Below, piece after piece: positions 19,111 through 27,248 of a stretch of DNA of 64,000 nucleotides. The notes beneath the pieces are model-generated. The model worked only from the letters and a program-made list of their open reading frames with translations. It made no database searches and was not told the DNA's origin. The translations under genes and the position numbers were made by a program. The stretch lies in the NCBI GenBank assembly GCA_016719405.1, contig JADJZE010000005.1, positions 180,780 through 244,779 of the forward strand, in the 5' to 3' direction. Numbering within the stretch: the stretch's first letter is position 1; each line of letters opens with the position of its first letter. The DNA is from Candidatus Aalborgicola lynettensis. GTDB taxonomy: Bacteria > Pseudomonadota > Gammaproteobacteria > Burkholderiales > Burkholderiaceae_C.

Positions 19111-20877
19111 ATGAACGCCATCCTGAAAGAAAACACCCAGGCGCCCAAAAGCCCTGCCCCGTTAACCGCCTTTGCCGACCTGGACCGCGATCTGCAACTG
19201 CTGGCCGACAACCGCCAGCGCTGGGTGCAAACACCGGTGGCCGAGCGCATCACCATCCTCAATGAGATCAAAGACGCACTAATGCCCGTGGCCCAAGCCT
19301 GGGCCGAAACCGCGGGGCGCAAGAAAGGCATTGCCGAAGGCTCGCCCCTGGTGGGTGAAGAATGGCTCTCGGGGCCCTACGCCATGTTGACCTACTGCAA
19401 CCAGATGATGGAAACCTTGTCCAAGGTGCAGGGCAAACACCACCTGGACCACCTGGCCGTGCGCCAACTGCCCACTGGCCAGGTGGCGGCACGCGTGCTC
19501 CCAGCTTCTATTTGGGACCACCTGCTGCTCAGCGGCGTAAAGGTGGACGTGTGGATGCAACCCGGCGTAACCCCGGGCAACCTGGCGCAAAACACCGCTG
19601 GCCTGTACGACCCGGCCAGCCCCCTGCACAAAACCGGCAAAGTGGCGCTGGTGCTGGGCGCGGGCAACATCGCTTCCATTGCGCCGCTGGACGTGCTGCA
19701 AAAGCTGTATTCCGAGAACGAGGTGGTCATCCTGAAGATGAACCCGGTCAACGACTATTTGATTGAGTTCCTCACACCCACCCTCAAGCCACTGATCGAC
19801 CGCGGCTTTTTGCGCATCGTGCGCGGCGCCACCGATGTGGGCCAGTACCTGTGCAACCACGCGCTGGTGGAGACCATGCACATCACCGGCGCCGGTGCCT
19901 CGCACGACGCCATCGTCTGGGGCGTGGGCGCCGAGGGCCAGGCCAACAAGGCCGCCAACACACCCAAGAACACCCGTGCAATCACATCGGAACTGGGCGC
20001 CGTGTGCCCCACCATCGTGGTGCCCGGCCCATGGTCACATGCCGACATCCGCTTCCAGGCCGAGCAGGTGGCCACGCAAAAACTGCACAACTCGGGCTTT
20101 AACTGCGTGGCCTGCCAGGTGCTGGTGCTGCCGTCCGACTGGGCGCTGAAATCGAGCTTTCAAAGTGCGCTCGAAACCGTCATCACCCAATCACAAGCCC
20201 GTGCGCTGTACTACCCCGGTGCGCAGGACCGTTTGGCCGGTTTCCGTGCCACCAACCCGCAAGCACGCGCCCTGCCCCGGGCCGGTGGCGAGTCCGTGCT
20301 GATCTCGCAACTCGACGCCAACAGCGAAACCCTGCAAAAAGCCCAGGAGGTATTTGCCCCTGCACTGAACGTGACCGAAATCGCGGGTACTGTCCCCGAA
20401 GCCTACCTGCGCGCCGCCATCCGCTTTGCCAACGAGCGGCTGTACGGCACGCTGGGCGCCAACATCGTCATCCACCCCGCCACCATTGCCCAGATGGGCC
20501 GCGCGCGCCTGGAGCAGATATTGGCCGAACTGCGCTACGGCACCATCGCCATCAACGCCTGGACTGGCGTTGGTTTTTTAACCGCCCAAGCCACCTGGGG
20601 CGCCTTCCCCGGCCACACCCTGACCGACGTGCAAAGCGGCATTGGCGTGGTGCACAACACCAACCTGTTCGACAAGCCGGAACGCACCGTGGTGGAGGCG
20701 CCCTTCACGCCCTTCCCACGCAACCTGTTGCGCTTGTCGTTCACTCTGCTGCCCCGCCCGCCGTGGTTTATTACCAACCGCAAGGGGGCCATCTTGGGCA
20801 AATTGCTGGTGGCGTTTCAGTACCGGCCGAGTTTTCTGAAGCTGCCGCGCATCTTTTTGAACGCGCTGCTGGGGTAA
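19111..20877 (+). CDS. Aldehyde dehydrogenase family protein
   Basis: NAD(P)+-dependent dehydrogenase of 588 residues, longer than the usual ~500. The cofactor fold contains VALVLGAGNIASIAPLDVL and VILKMNPVNDYL. Candidate catalytic residues are the Glu in TSELGAVCPTIVVPG and the Cys in SGFNCVACQVLVLP. The C-terminus adds a hydrophobic tail (RNLLRLSFTLLPRPPWFITN) not found in typical members, which may associate with the membrane. The substrate is not known. It is an isolated gene; the roughly 150 bases upstream contain no recognised element. Confidence 0.87.
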   Translation: MNAILKENTQAPKSPAPLTAFADLDRDLQLLADNRQRWVQTPVAERITILNEIKDALMPVAQAWAETAGRKKGIAEGSPLVGEEWLSGPYAMLTYCNQMMETLSKVQGKHHLDHLAVRQLPTGQVAARVLPASIWDHLLLSGVKVDVWMQPGVTPGNLAQNTAGLYDPASPLHKTGKVALVLGAGNIASIAPLDVLQKLYSENEVVILKMNPVNDYLIEFLTPTLKPLIDRGFLRIVRGATDVGQYLCNHALVETMHITGAGASHDAIVWGVGAEGQANKAANTPKNTRAITSELGAVCPTIVVPGPWSHADIRFQAEQVATQKLHNSGFNCVACQVLVLPSDWALKSSFQSALETVITQSQARALYYPGAQDRLAGFRATNPQARALPRAGGESVLISQLDANSETLQKAQEVFAPALNVTEIAGTVPEAYLRAAIRFANERLYGTLGANIVIHPATIAQMGRARLEQILAELRYGTIAINAWTGVGFLTAQATWGAFPGHTLTDVQSGIGVVHNTNLFDKPERTVVEAPFTPFPRNLLRLSFTLLPRPPWFITNRKGAILGKLLVAFQYRPSFLKLPRIFLNALLG

Positions 20878-20938
20878 ACCACTGAGAGCGCTGAGGTGCG
20901 TGCGCGGGCCTGATAGATGGCGCGCCCCCCCCCGGGCA

Positions 20939-20969
<31 letters not shown>

Positions 20970-21081
20970 CGCAAGCCGCGCGCACGCTGCAAGCAAACCG
21001 CTACCACGCCACCGCCGTGCTGGCCGCCACTGGCCGGTGCGCCAGTCCCGCAGGCGGCCCACGCCCCGGCAATGCCGCCCC

Positions 21082-22008
21082 CTACAGCACCGACTTGGGA
21101 AAGTACGCATCCATGGCGTCATGCACATCTGCGTCGTGCGCGGGGACGATCACCAGGCCCGGCGTGGCGGCCTGCAGGTCGGCCAGGGTTGCAACAGCCT
21201 TGAGGGTTTGCGCAGCGTCGCTGTCGACCACCATGCTCGATATCCACATCTTGGGGCGCTTGGGGGCGATGGCATCGGCACGCCACACGGCGTCGCCCAC
21301 AAACAAGAACTTCTTGCCAGAACGCAGGCTCACATACATGCCCGTAGACCCCGGTGTATGCCCCGGCAGCGGCACCAACACCACGCTGGCGTCGCCAAAC
21401 AAGTCCAGGCTTTGGGCAAAGCCTTCATACGGCTTGTTCTCCCACTGAAAGGGCTTCCACTGGATGGTGGGCGCGCTCACCTGCGACGGGAACACGGCCA
21501 GATAGTTGGGGTGCGCCATGAAATCGCGCTCCTGCTGGGGCAGCCACACCTGCGCCTCGGGGAAGTCCACCAGACCGCTGGCATGGTCCCAATGCACATG
21601 CGACAACACAATACGCCCGATGGGTGGCACACCGGCCGCATCCAACTGGCTGCGCGCAGCAAGCACCGGGCCAAAAGCGGCAAACAGCGGGCGCGCCCAC
21701 AGCGGCATGTCGGCCTTGACCTGCGCGTCCACCTGGCGGCCCAGACCCGTGTCAAACAGCACCGTGCCCTGCGGGTGGCGCACCAGCACCGCCACGTGCT
21801 GCAGTTTGACGCGCTTGGTATAGCCGCCACCGGAGTAGGTCAGCGCCTCCAGCGTGTGGGCCTCGGCAGTTTTGATAATGGAGAGCTGCACCTGCGCGGC
21901 AACGGCGTCAGCAGCAACAGCGGCGTGCATGGATGCGGTGATGACCACAGCCACCAGCAAGCGGGAGGCGATTGGGCGAAAAATTGAGCGAAACATAAAT
22001 GGGTGCAT
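21082..22008 (-). CDS. Periplasmic MBL-fold metallo-hydrolase
   Basis: Metallo-beta-lactamase-fold hydrolase of about 308 residues from MHPFMFRSIF, with a signal peptide ending near AVAADAVAA. It has the metal-binding motif LSHVHWDHASGL, the later His in PLPGHTPGSTGMYV and the Asp in FVGDAVWRAD. It is close to AHL-lactonase/N-acyl hydrolase type proteins, but the substrate cannot be fixed. The next Met (MFRSIF) is an alternative start. A MerR-type promoter lies immediately upstream, so it is probably controlled by the MerR regulator 0.9 kb away. Confidence 0.88.
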   Translation of the reverse strand: MHPFMFRSIFRPIASRLLVAVVITASMHAAVAADAVAAQVQLSIIKTAEAHTLEALTYSGGGYTKRVKLQHVAVLVRHPQGTVLFDTGLGRQVDAQVKADMPLWARPLFAAFGPVLAARSQLDAAGVPPIGRIVLSHVHWDHASGLVDFPEAQVWLPQQERDFMAHPNYLAVFPSQVSAPTIQWKPFQWENKPYEGFAQSLDLFGDASVVLVPLPGHTPGSTGMYVSLRSGKKFLFVGDAVWRADAIAPKRPKMWISSMVVDSDAAQTLKAVATLADLQAATPGLVIVPAHDADVHDAMDAYFPKSVL

Positions 22009-22020
22009 TGGCAAAGTAAA

Positions 22021-22112
22021 AGAACGCAGCGTAAAGCCTGGACTATGCTCCAAGGTCAAGCACTTTCTGCAAAATCCGTTTCCGAAGGCCGCCCATGAAC
22101 ATCAGCCAACGG
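22021..22112 (+). repeat. Diverged direct repeat, left copy (operator plus MerR gene start)
   Basis: This segment, from GAACGCAGCG through the dyad to AAGGCCGCCCATGAACATC, is homologous to 22842-22937, just before and into the MerR gene. It includes an ATG and the first codons (MNISQ) of a MerR-like gene that then loses similarity, so it looks like a dead regulator start. Confidence 0.75.
22030..22060 (-). promoter_or_regulatory. MerR-type promoter for the MBL hydrolase
   Basis: On the minus strand a -35 box TTGACC is followed by the dyad CCTTGGA-GCATAG-TCCAGG and a weak -10 (TTTACG), with an 18-19 bp spacer. A long spacer occupied by a dyad is the hallmark of promoters activated by MerR-family proteins. 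Confidence 0.65.
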
Positions 22113-22185
22113 GAACAGACTCCCCCCAGTCAAGCGTGGACATCTGCGCTGCGCTACGATGGACTCCTTTTCTTGGAGCATGTGC

Positions 22186-22737
22186 ATGGGCCAGAGGTAT
22201 CCCGAACTGTCTGACAAACATATTGATTTCATCGCCCAGCAAAAGCTCTTCTTTGTGGGCACGGCCACTGCAGATAGCCGGGTTAATGTCTCGCCCAAAG
22301 GCATGGACTCATTGCGGGTCATCAACGCCAAACGTGTCGTGTGGCTGAACGTGACGGGCAGTGGCAATGAAACGGCTGCGCATATTCAGTCCAGCCCGCG
22401 CATGACCCTCATGTTTTGTGCGTTCGAAGGCGCCCCCCTCATTCTTCGCCTGTACGGCACAGCAAAAGTCGTTCACCCCACCAGCCCAGAATGGCGCGAT
22501 CTGCAAGCCCTGCTGCCAGCTCTGCCGGGCGCGCGGCAGATTTTCGACCTGGAGATCGATCTGGTTCAATCCTCCTGCGGAATGGCAGTGCCCTACTTCG
22601 GCTTTGAGGGCGAGCGCGAGTTGTTAAATGACTGGGCTACCAAAAAAGGCGATGAGGGCATCAAAGACTATTGGGCCCGCAAGAACCAGTCTAGCCTGGA
22701 TGACCTGCCCACCCACATCGTCAAATTGGGTGGCTAG
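22186..22737 (+). CDS. Pyridoxamine 5'-phosphate oxidase family protein
   Basis: FMN-binding split-barrel protein of 183 residues, starting MGQRYPELSDKHIDFIAQQK, with the typical FFVGTATADSRVNVSPKGMD and NVTGSGNETAAHI segments. The start was chosen for the GGAG box seven bases upstream; two earlier in-frame ATGs are possible. These proteins usually act as small flavin or F420 reductases or pyridoxine-phosphate oxidase relatives; the true role is unknown. The gene lies between two direct repeats derived from a MerR gene start. Confidence 0.88.
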   Translation: MGQRYPELSDKHIDFIAQQKLFFVGTATADSRVNVSPKGMDSLRVINAKRVVWLNVTGSGNETAAHIQSSPRMTLMFCAFEGAPLILRLYGTAKVVHPTSPEWRDLQALLPALPGARQIFDLEIDLVQSSCGMAVPYFGFEGERELLNDWATKKGDEGIKDYWARKNQSSLDDLPTHIVKLGG

Positions 22738-22841
22738 CGGCGGATGTGGGCTCCAATCCAAGCGCGACGCAATTGCGCCAAATGGGCAATCTCGCTTGAA
22801 AACAGACGGCCGGCAAAGAACGTACATGGGGTTCACCAATA

Positions 22842-22937
22842 AGAACGAGCGCAGCGTCAAGCTTGGTCTATGCCGCATGACCGATTTCTTCCCGCCTCTA
22901 CCGCAAAAAAAGGCCACCCATGAACATCAGCCAGCTA
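22842..22937 (+). repeat. Diverged direct repeat, right copy
   Basis: Right-hand partner of 22021-22112. It contains the diverged dyad AGCTTGGTCTATGCCGCATG and runs through AAGGCCACCCATGAACATC into the intact MerR gene. It probably holds the regulator's own promoter or operator. Confidence 0.75.
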
Positions 22938-23369
22938 GCCAAAATGGCCGAGGTCAGCACCGACACCGTGCGCTATTACGAAAAGCAGGGACTCATCAGC
23001 GCCCCCGAGCGCCAGGAAAACGGCTACCGGCGCTACACCGAGGAACACGCCAAAGCGGTGCGCTTTGTGCGCGGTGCGCAGGCACTGGGCTTTTCACTGA
23101 CGGAGATTCGCGCCATCGTGCCGCAACTGGCCCAGGGCGCAATCGGGCGCACCGACATTGAGCAGCACCTGCAGACCAAGATGGCGCAGATTGATGCCCA
23201 CATCCAGCAGATGCAAACCCTGAAAACAGAGTTGGCCGCCACCTTCGCCTCCCTGCGCTGCGCCCCTACGCAGCCCATCGGCACGGGTGCTGCCACGGCA
23301 CCAGACAGTGGCAGCGGTGCCGGTGCAGCCGTGGCACGCAAGGCCTTTGCGCGGAACAAGAAAATGTAG
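22920..23369 (+). CDS. MerR family transcriptional regulator
   Basis: DNA-binding regulator of 149 residues. The N-terminal winged helix reads MNISQLAKMAEVSTDTVRYY and EKQGLISAPERQENGYRRY, diagnostic for MerR proteins. A dimerisation helix follows (about residues 80-118). The tail has one Cys (LRCAPT) and a low-complexity Gly/Ala stretch, without the clear metal-site cysteines of CueR or CadR, so the signal is uncertain. Likely targets are its own upstream region and the MBL hydrolase promoter, which contain related dyads; this is an inference. Confidence 0.93.
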   Translation: MNISQLAKMAEVSTDTVRYYEKQGLISAPERQENGYRRYTEEHAKAVRFVRGAQALGFSLTEIRAIVPQLAQGAIGRTDIEQHLQTKMAQIDAHIQQMQTLKTELAATFASLRCAPTQPIGTGAATAPDSGSGAGAAVARKAFARNKKM

Positions 23370-23389
23370 CCGATCACGCCCGCCAGGTG

Positions 23390-23432
23390 CGCGCAAGCAG
23401 CTTCACTTTTGATAGCAAAACCGCTACCTTGC
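23390..23432. repeat. Family repeat copy 5
   Basis: Contains GCGCGCAAGCAGC, then a core TTTTGATAGCAAAACCGCTA. It lies between the convergent MerR and FAD genes. Confidence 0.75.
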
Positions 23433-24755
23433 AAAACCGCCGCGCCACACACGCCACAGCATGACCGGGTACAGCAGGCTCCAGGACGGCGCGGTGAGGT
23501 GAATCACCGCCAGCAGCGCTTTGGCAACCCGCAGGTCGGTTTGCGCGGCATGCACTACCCGGTCCATAAAGCGGTTCATCAGCGCAAAACCGAACGGGCG
23601 TTTGCCCACCACCATGGGCAGGGCCAGGTCGCTGCCCACGGTGATTTCCCACGGCGCGGCAATCAGCCGGGCGCACGCCTTAAAGAAGCGCGGCGCCAGG
23701 TGGTCGGCCCCCTGCTGCAGGCACTGGCGCAGTGCCACGGCCTCGCAGGCGGCCACCGTCATGCCCTGCCCGTACACGGGGTTGAAGCTGCACAGCGCAT
23801 CGCCCATGACCAGGTAGCCGGCCGGGAAGCACGGCATGCGCTCAAAGTGGCGGTGCTCACTGGCGGGGTAGCGAAACTGCACGGGGGTACCAAGGGGCGT
23901 GGCAATGGCCGCCACATGCGCGGTCTCGGGCGGGGCATGGCGATGCAGGTAGGCGCGAAAACCTTCCAGGTCGGTCGGCGCCGCCGCGTTGGCAAAGGCC
24001 CCACAACTGATGACCCAGCGCTCCCCTTCCTGCTCCAGCATGCCGGACGCGGTGGGAAAGTCGGCCGAGTGGGCGCACAGCACGGCCCGCAATCCGGGTA
24101 AGTCGGTATCTTTGCGCTCGAAATAACAACTGGTGTAGGTCACATCGACCGGCTGGCGCGACAGCGGTGGCGCGCCATAGCCCAGTTGCTGCAGCCACTG
24201 CAGGCAGCGCGAGCCGCGCCCCGCCACGTCGACGACGAGGTCCGCCGCCAGCAGGCTTGGCGGCTGCGTGGCATCTGGCGGTGCCAGCAGCACACCGGTC
24301 ACGCGCTGCCGGGCGGCGTCGTGCACCAAGGACTGCACCTCCACACCGCAGCGGATTTCCACATTGGGCAAGGCCGCTACACGGCGGCGAATCACCCACT
24401 CCAGCAACGGCCGGCTGGCCACCAGCCCCTGCAGGCCGCTTTGTCCCGCCACCAGGCGCTGGCGCCCAACATAAAACAGGCCGTCTGCCAGCATGTCGCC
24501 CACATCGCCGCCGGCGGCCATCACGTCATCTATCACGCCGGGCAGCAAGGCTTCCAATGCAGTTTGGCCGCTGGCCAACACGCCGTGCACATGGGCACCT
24601 TGCGGCGCACCCTTGCGCAGTGCCGGGCCATCGGGCAAGCGGTCGCGGTCCAGCACGATCACTTTTTGGTAGCACCCTGCCACCGCCGCAGCGGCCAACA
24701 AGCCCCCAATACCGGCACCAATAACCACCACCGTACCCGGTGCCGCAACACGCAT
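23424..24755 (-). CDS. FAD-dependent monooxygenase-like oxidoreductase
   Basis: Flavoprotein of 443 residues. It starts with a glycine-rich FAD motif, GTVVVIGAGIGGLLAAAAVA, followed by VIVLDRDRLPD. A second FAD motif, YLVMGDALCSFNPVYGQGM, marks the group A hydroxylase/squalene-epoxidase-like superfamily. The start follows GAGGAG; upstream in-frame codons lack support. The substrate is unknown. It is divergent from the NHL-repeat gene across a 200-base gap in which I see no defined promoter. Confidence 0.86.
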   Translation of the reverse strand: MRVAAPGTVVVIGAGIGGLLAAAAVAGCYQKVIVLDRDRLPDGPALRKGAPQGAHVHGVLASGQTALEALLPGVIDDVMAAGGDVGDMLADGLFYVGRQRLVAGQSGLQGLVASRPLLEWVIRRRVAALPNVEIRCGVEVQSLVHDAARQRVTGVLLAPPDATQPPSLLAADLVVDVAGRGSRCLQWLQQLGYGAPPLSRQPVDVTYTSCYFERKDTDLPGLRAVLCAHSADFPTASGMLEQEGERWVISCGAFANAAAPTDLEGFRAYLHRHAPPETAHVAAIATPLGTPVQFRYPASEHRHFERMPCFPAGYLVMGDALCSFNPVYGQGMTVAACEAVALRQCLQQGADHLAPRFFKACARLIAAPWEITVGSDLALPMVVGKRPFGFALMNRFMDRVVHAAQTDLRVAKALLAVIHLTAPSWSLLYPVMLWRVWRGGFAR

Positions 24756-24955
24756 GAATAAACTCCTCGCCAAAACGGTATTGCGGATTGTGCGGTACCC
24801 GTCAAAGGTGGCGCCCGCCCGCCGTCCAACACCCACATGGGCAGGTCAGCGTACGCACGCATTGACCGGATTTTCGATGTCAGGGATACTGAACCGCGTC
24901 CGATCGGCATATCTCCGCTCTTGCTGCCCCCAGCAACACCAACGAAAGGCCCCCA

Positions 24956-27241
24956 ATGAACCGACTTGTCTGCCCACGCTCCCGCACGCTGTGGACCCTG
25001 ACGGTGGCGGCGCTAATCACCCCTGTTGCTGCGGTAGCTGCCGATGCCAGCTATACATTCACCACTTTTGCAGGCAGTGCCGGTACGGTGATCAGCAGCG
25101 TGGACGCCACGGGATCAGCGGCGCAATTCAGCGCCCCGCGCGGGGTGGCCGTTGACAGCGCAGGCAATGTCTATGTTGCAGACAGCACTAACAACACCAT
25201 TCGCAAAATCACCGCTGCGGGGGTGGTCACCACACTGGCTGGCACCGCAGGCAGCAGTGGCAACAAAGACGCAACCGGCACCGCAGCGCTGTTCAATGAA
25301 CCGTTTGCGGTGGCTGTTGACAGCGCAGGCAACGTGTTTGTGGCCGACACCAATAACAATGCCATTCGAAAAATCACCGCCCAGGGAGTGGTCACAACGC
25401 TCGCTGGTGGCAATGGAAAGGGAACAAGCGATGGAACCGGTACGGCGGCCAAGTTTCACGAACCGCGCGGTCTTGCCATCGACAGTTCCGGAACGCTCTA
25501 CGTCGCAGATTATGAGAATCAGCTCGTGCGCAAAGTCTCGTCGGCCGGTGTTGTTACCACGCTGGCTGGCGGTGCGGACATCATCGGCAGCACAGACGGT
25601 CAGGGCACTGCGGCACGTTTCATGGCTTTGCAGGGAATTGCGGTCGATGGCGCTGGCAACGTATACGTCACCGAGAGCGGTAACCGCAACGTGCGCAAGA
25701 TCACTGCATCCGGCCTGGTGACCACGCTGACCACGGGCACGGGTAACTTTGGTGAACCGCGCGGCATTGCCGTCGACGCCAGTGGCAACCTGTACGTAGG
25801 CGACTACGGCTCCAACGTGGTGCGCAAAGTCACATCCACTGGCACCGTCAGTACCCATGCCGGCACGTCGCCCACCGCTGGCAGCACCGACGGCACCACC
25901 AGCAGCGCTTTGTTCAACGCGCCATCTGGGGTGGCGATGGACAGCGCCCAAAATCTCTATGTCGCCGACACGCTGAACAACACGGTACGCAAAATCAGCC
26001 CCACTGGCACCGTCACCACCCTGGCCGGTCTGGCGGGGCGCACCAGCAGTGTGGATGGCACCGGCACCGCCGCCCGTTTTCAAGACCCGTATGCGGTGGC
26101 TGTGGATGGATTGGGCAACCTGTTTGTGGCCGATGCCACCGACCACAGCATTCGCAAAATTAGCAGCGCGGGCGTGGTGACGACTTTTGCGGGCACAGGA
26201 GGCAGCTTTGGCAGCACCGATGGCACGGGTACTGCGGCCCGCTTCAAGGGGCCGCTTGGTATTGCGGCCGACAGCGTGGGCAACGTGTATGTAGCCGACA
26301 CTGGCAACGCTATCGTGCGCAAAATCACCGCTGCGGGTGTGGTAACCACCCTGGCCGGGAGCGCTGGCCAGAGTGGCAGCACCGATGGCACCGGCACCGC
26401 TGCACGCTTCATGAGCCCGTATGGCATTACCGTGGACAGTTCGGGAGCGGTGTATGTGGTGGAGTCGAGTGCGGTGGTGCGCAAAATCACGGCCGCAGGG
26501 GTGGTTACCACGGTAGCCGGCACCTCGGGCACCAACGGCTTTACGGACGCAACCGGCACCGCCGCACGTTTCAGCGTGCCGTTTGACATTGCGGTGGATG
26601 GCGCCGGCACCTTGTATGTCAGCGACCATGGCAACCATGCCGTGCGCAAGATCACCGCCGCCGGGGTCGTTACCACGCTGGCGGGTTCGGGCAGCGCGGG
26701 CAACACCAACGCAACCGGCACGGCGGCGAGCTTTCGGTTTCCTTCTGGCATCGCTGCCGACAGCGCGGGCAATGTCTATCTGGCCGACACCGACAACCAG
26801 ATCATCCGCAAGATTACCGCCACAGGCGAGACCACCACGCTGGCTGGCAGTGGCAGCGTGGGCTCTGCCGACGGTGTAGGCACCGCCGCCACCTTTTACA
26901 ACCCGAAGGATGTTGCCGTGGACGCCAGTGGCACCCTGTATGTGGTGGACCGGAACAACCACACCATTCGCAAAGGCAGTGTGTCAGCAGGCCCCAGTAC
27001 CGCGGTATCGGATTGCGTGCTGGATTGGGCGGAACGCAGCTTCCCCCAGTATTTGGCGCCGTCGGGCGCACCATCACAAACCAGTGCGCCCTACTATTAC
27101 CGCTACTACACCGGAACCGGCAACTACCTGGCCACCAGTTCAGCCGACAGCAATCTCTGGGCCTTGGGGCCGGACACCGGTGGTCAGGTGCTGAACCTGG
27201 GGCCGCTCAGTAGTTTTTTGGCGGCTGCGGGATGCCAGTAG
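24956..27241 (+). CDS. Secreted NHL-repeat protein (12 repeats)
   Basis: A 761-residue exported protein with a signal peptide (cleavage near AVAADA). Twelve consecutive repeats of about 48-57 residues follow, each with a core like GVAVDSAGNVYVADS-NN-IRK and a linker GTGTAARF. Twelve NHL blades would make two six-bladed beta-propellers. The last ~80 residues form a different domain with paired cysteines (CVLDWAERSFPQYL ... FLAAAGCQ) and a YYYRYYTGTGNYLATS core, which I associate with other secreted Comamonadaceae proteins. The ligand is unknown. The repeats are very similar in DNA, so copy number could vary. Confidence 0.9.
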   Translation: MNRLVCPRSRTLWTLTVAALITPVAAVAADASYTFTTFAGSAGTVISSVDATGSAAQFSAPRGVAVDSAGNVYVADSTNNTIRKITAAGVVTTLAGTAGSSGNKDATGTAALFNEPFAVAVDSAGNVFVADTNNNAIRKITAQGVVTTLAGGNGKGTSDGTGTAAKFHEPRGLAIDSSGTLYVADYENQLVRKVSSAGVVTTLAGGADIIGSTDGQGTAARFMALQGIAVDGAGNVYVTESGNRNVRKITASGLVTTLTTGTGNFGEPRGIAVDASGNLYVGDYGSNVVRKVTSTGTVSTHAGTSPTAGSTDGTTSSALFNAPSGVAMDSAQNLYVADTLNNTVRKISPTGTVTTLAGLAGRTSSVDGTGTAARFQDPYAVAVDGLGNLFVADATDHSIRKISSAGVVTTFAGTGGSFGSTDGTGTAARFKGPLGIAADSVGNVYVADTGNAIVRKITAAGVVTTLAGSAGQSGSTDGTGTAARFMSPYGITVDSSGAVYVVESSAVVRKITAAGVVTTVAGTSGTNGFTDATGTAARFSVPFDIAVDGAGTLYVSDHGNHAVRKITAAGVVTTLAGSGSAGNTNATGTAASFRFPSGIAADSAGNVYLADTDNQIIRKITATGETTTLAGSGSVGSADGVGTAATFYNPKDVAVDASGTLYVVDRNNHTIRKGSVSAGPSTAVSDCVLDWAERSFPQYLAPSGAPSQTSAPYYYRYYTGTGNYLATSSADSNLWALGPDTGGQVLNLGPLSSFLAAAGCQ

Positions 27242-27248
27242 CCAATAG

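Noticed and set aside
25115..26962. A 615-codon open frame on the minus strand opposite the NHL gene
   Set aside because: It mirrors the repeat structure of the sense gene; the sense strand has a signal peptide, NHL motifs and a normal start.
24956..27000. Possible CRISPR array (regular repeats)
   Set aside because: The repeats are coding, about 165 bp and diverged, with no constant short repeat or unique spacers. No cas genes or CRISPR array were seen anywhere in the window.
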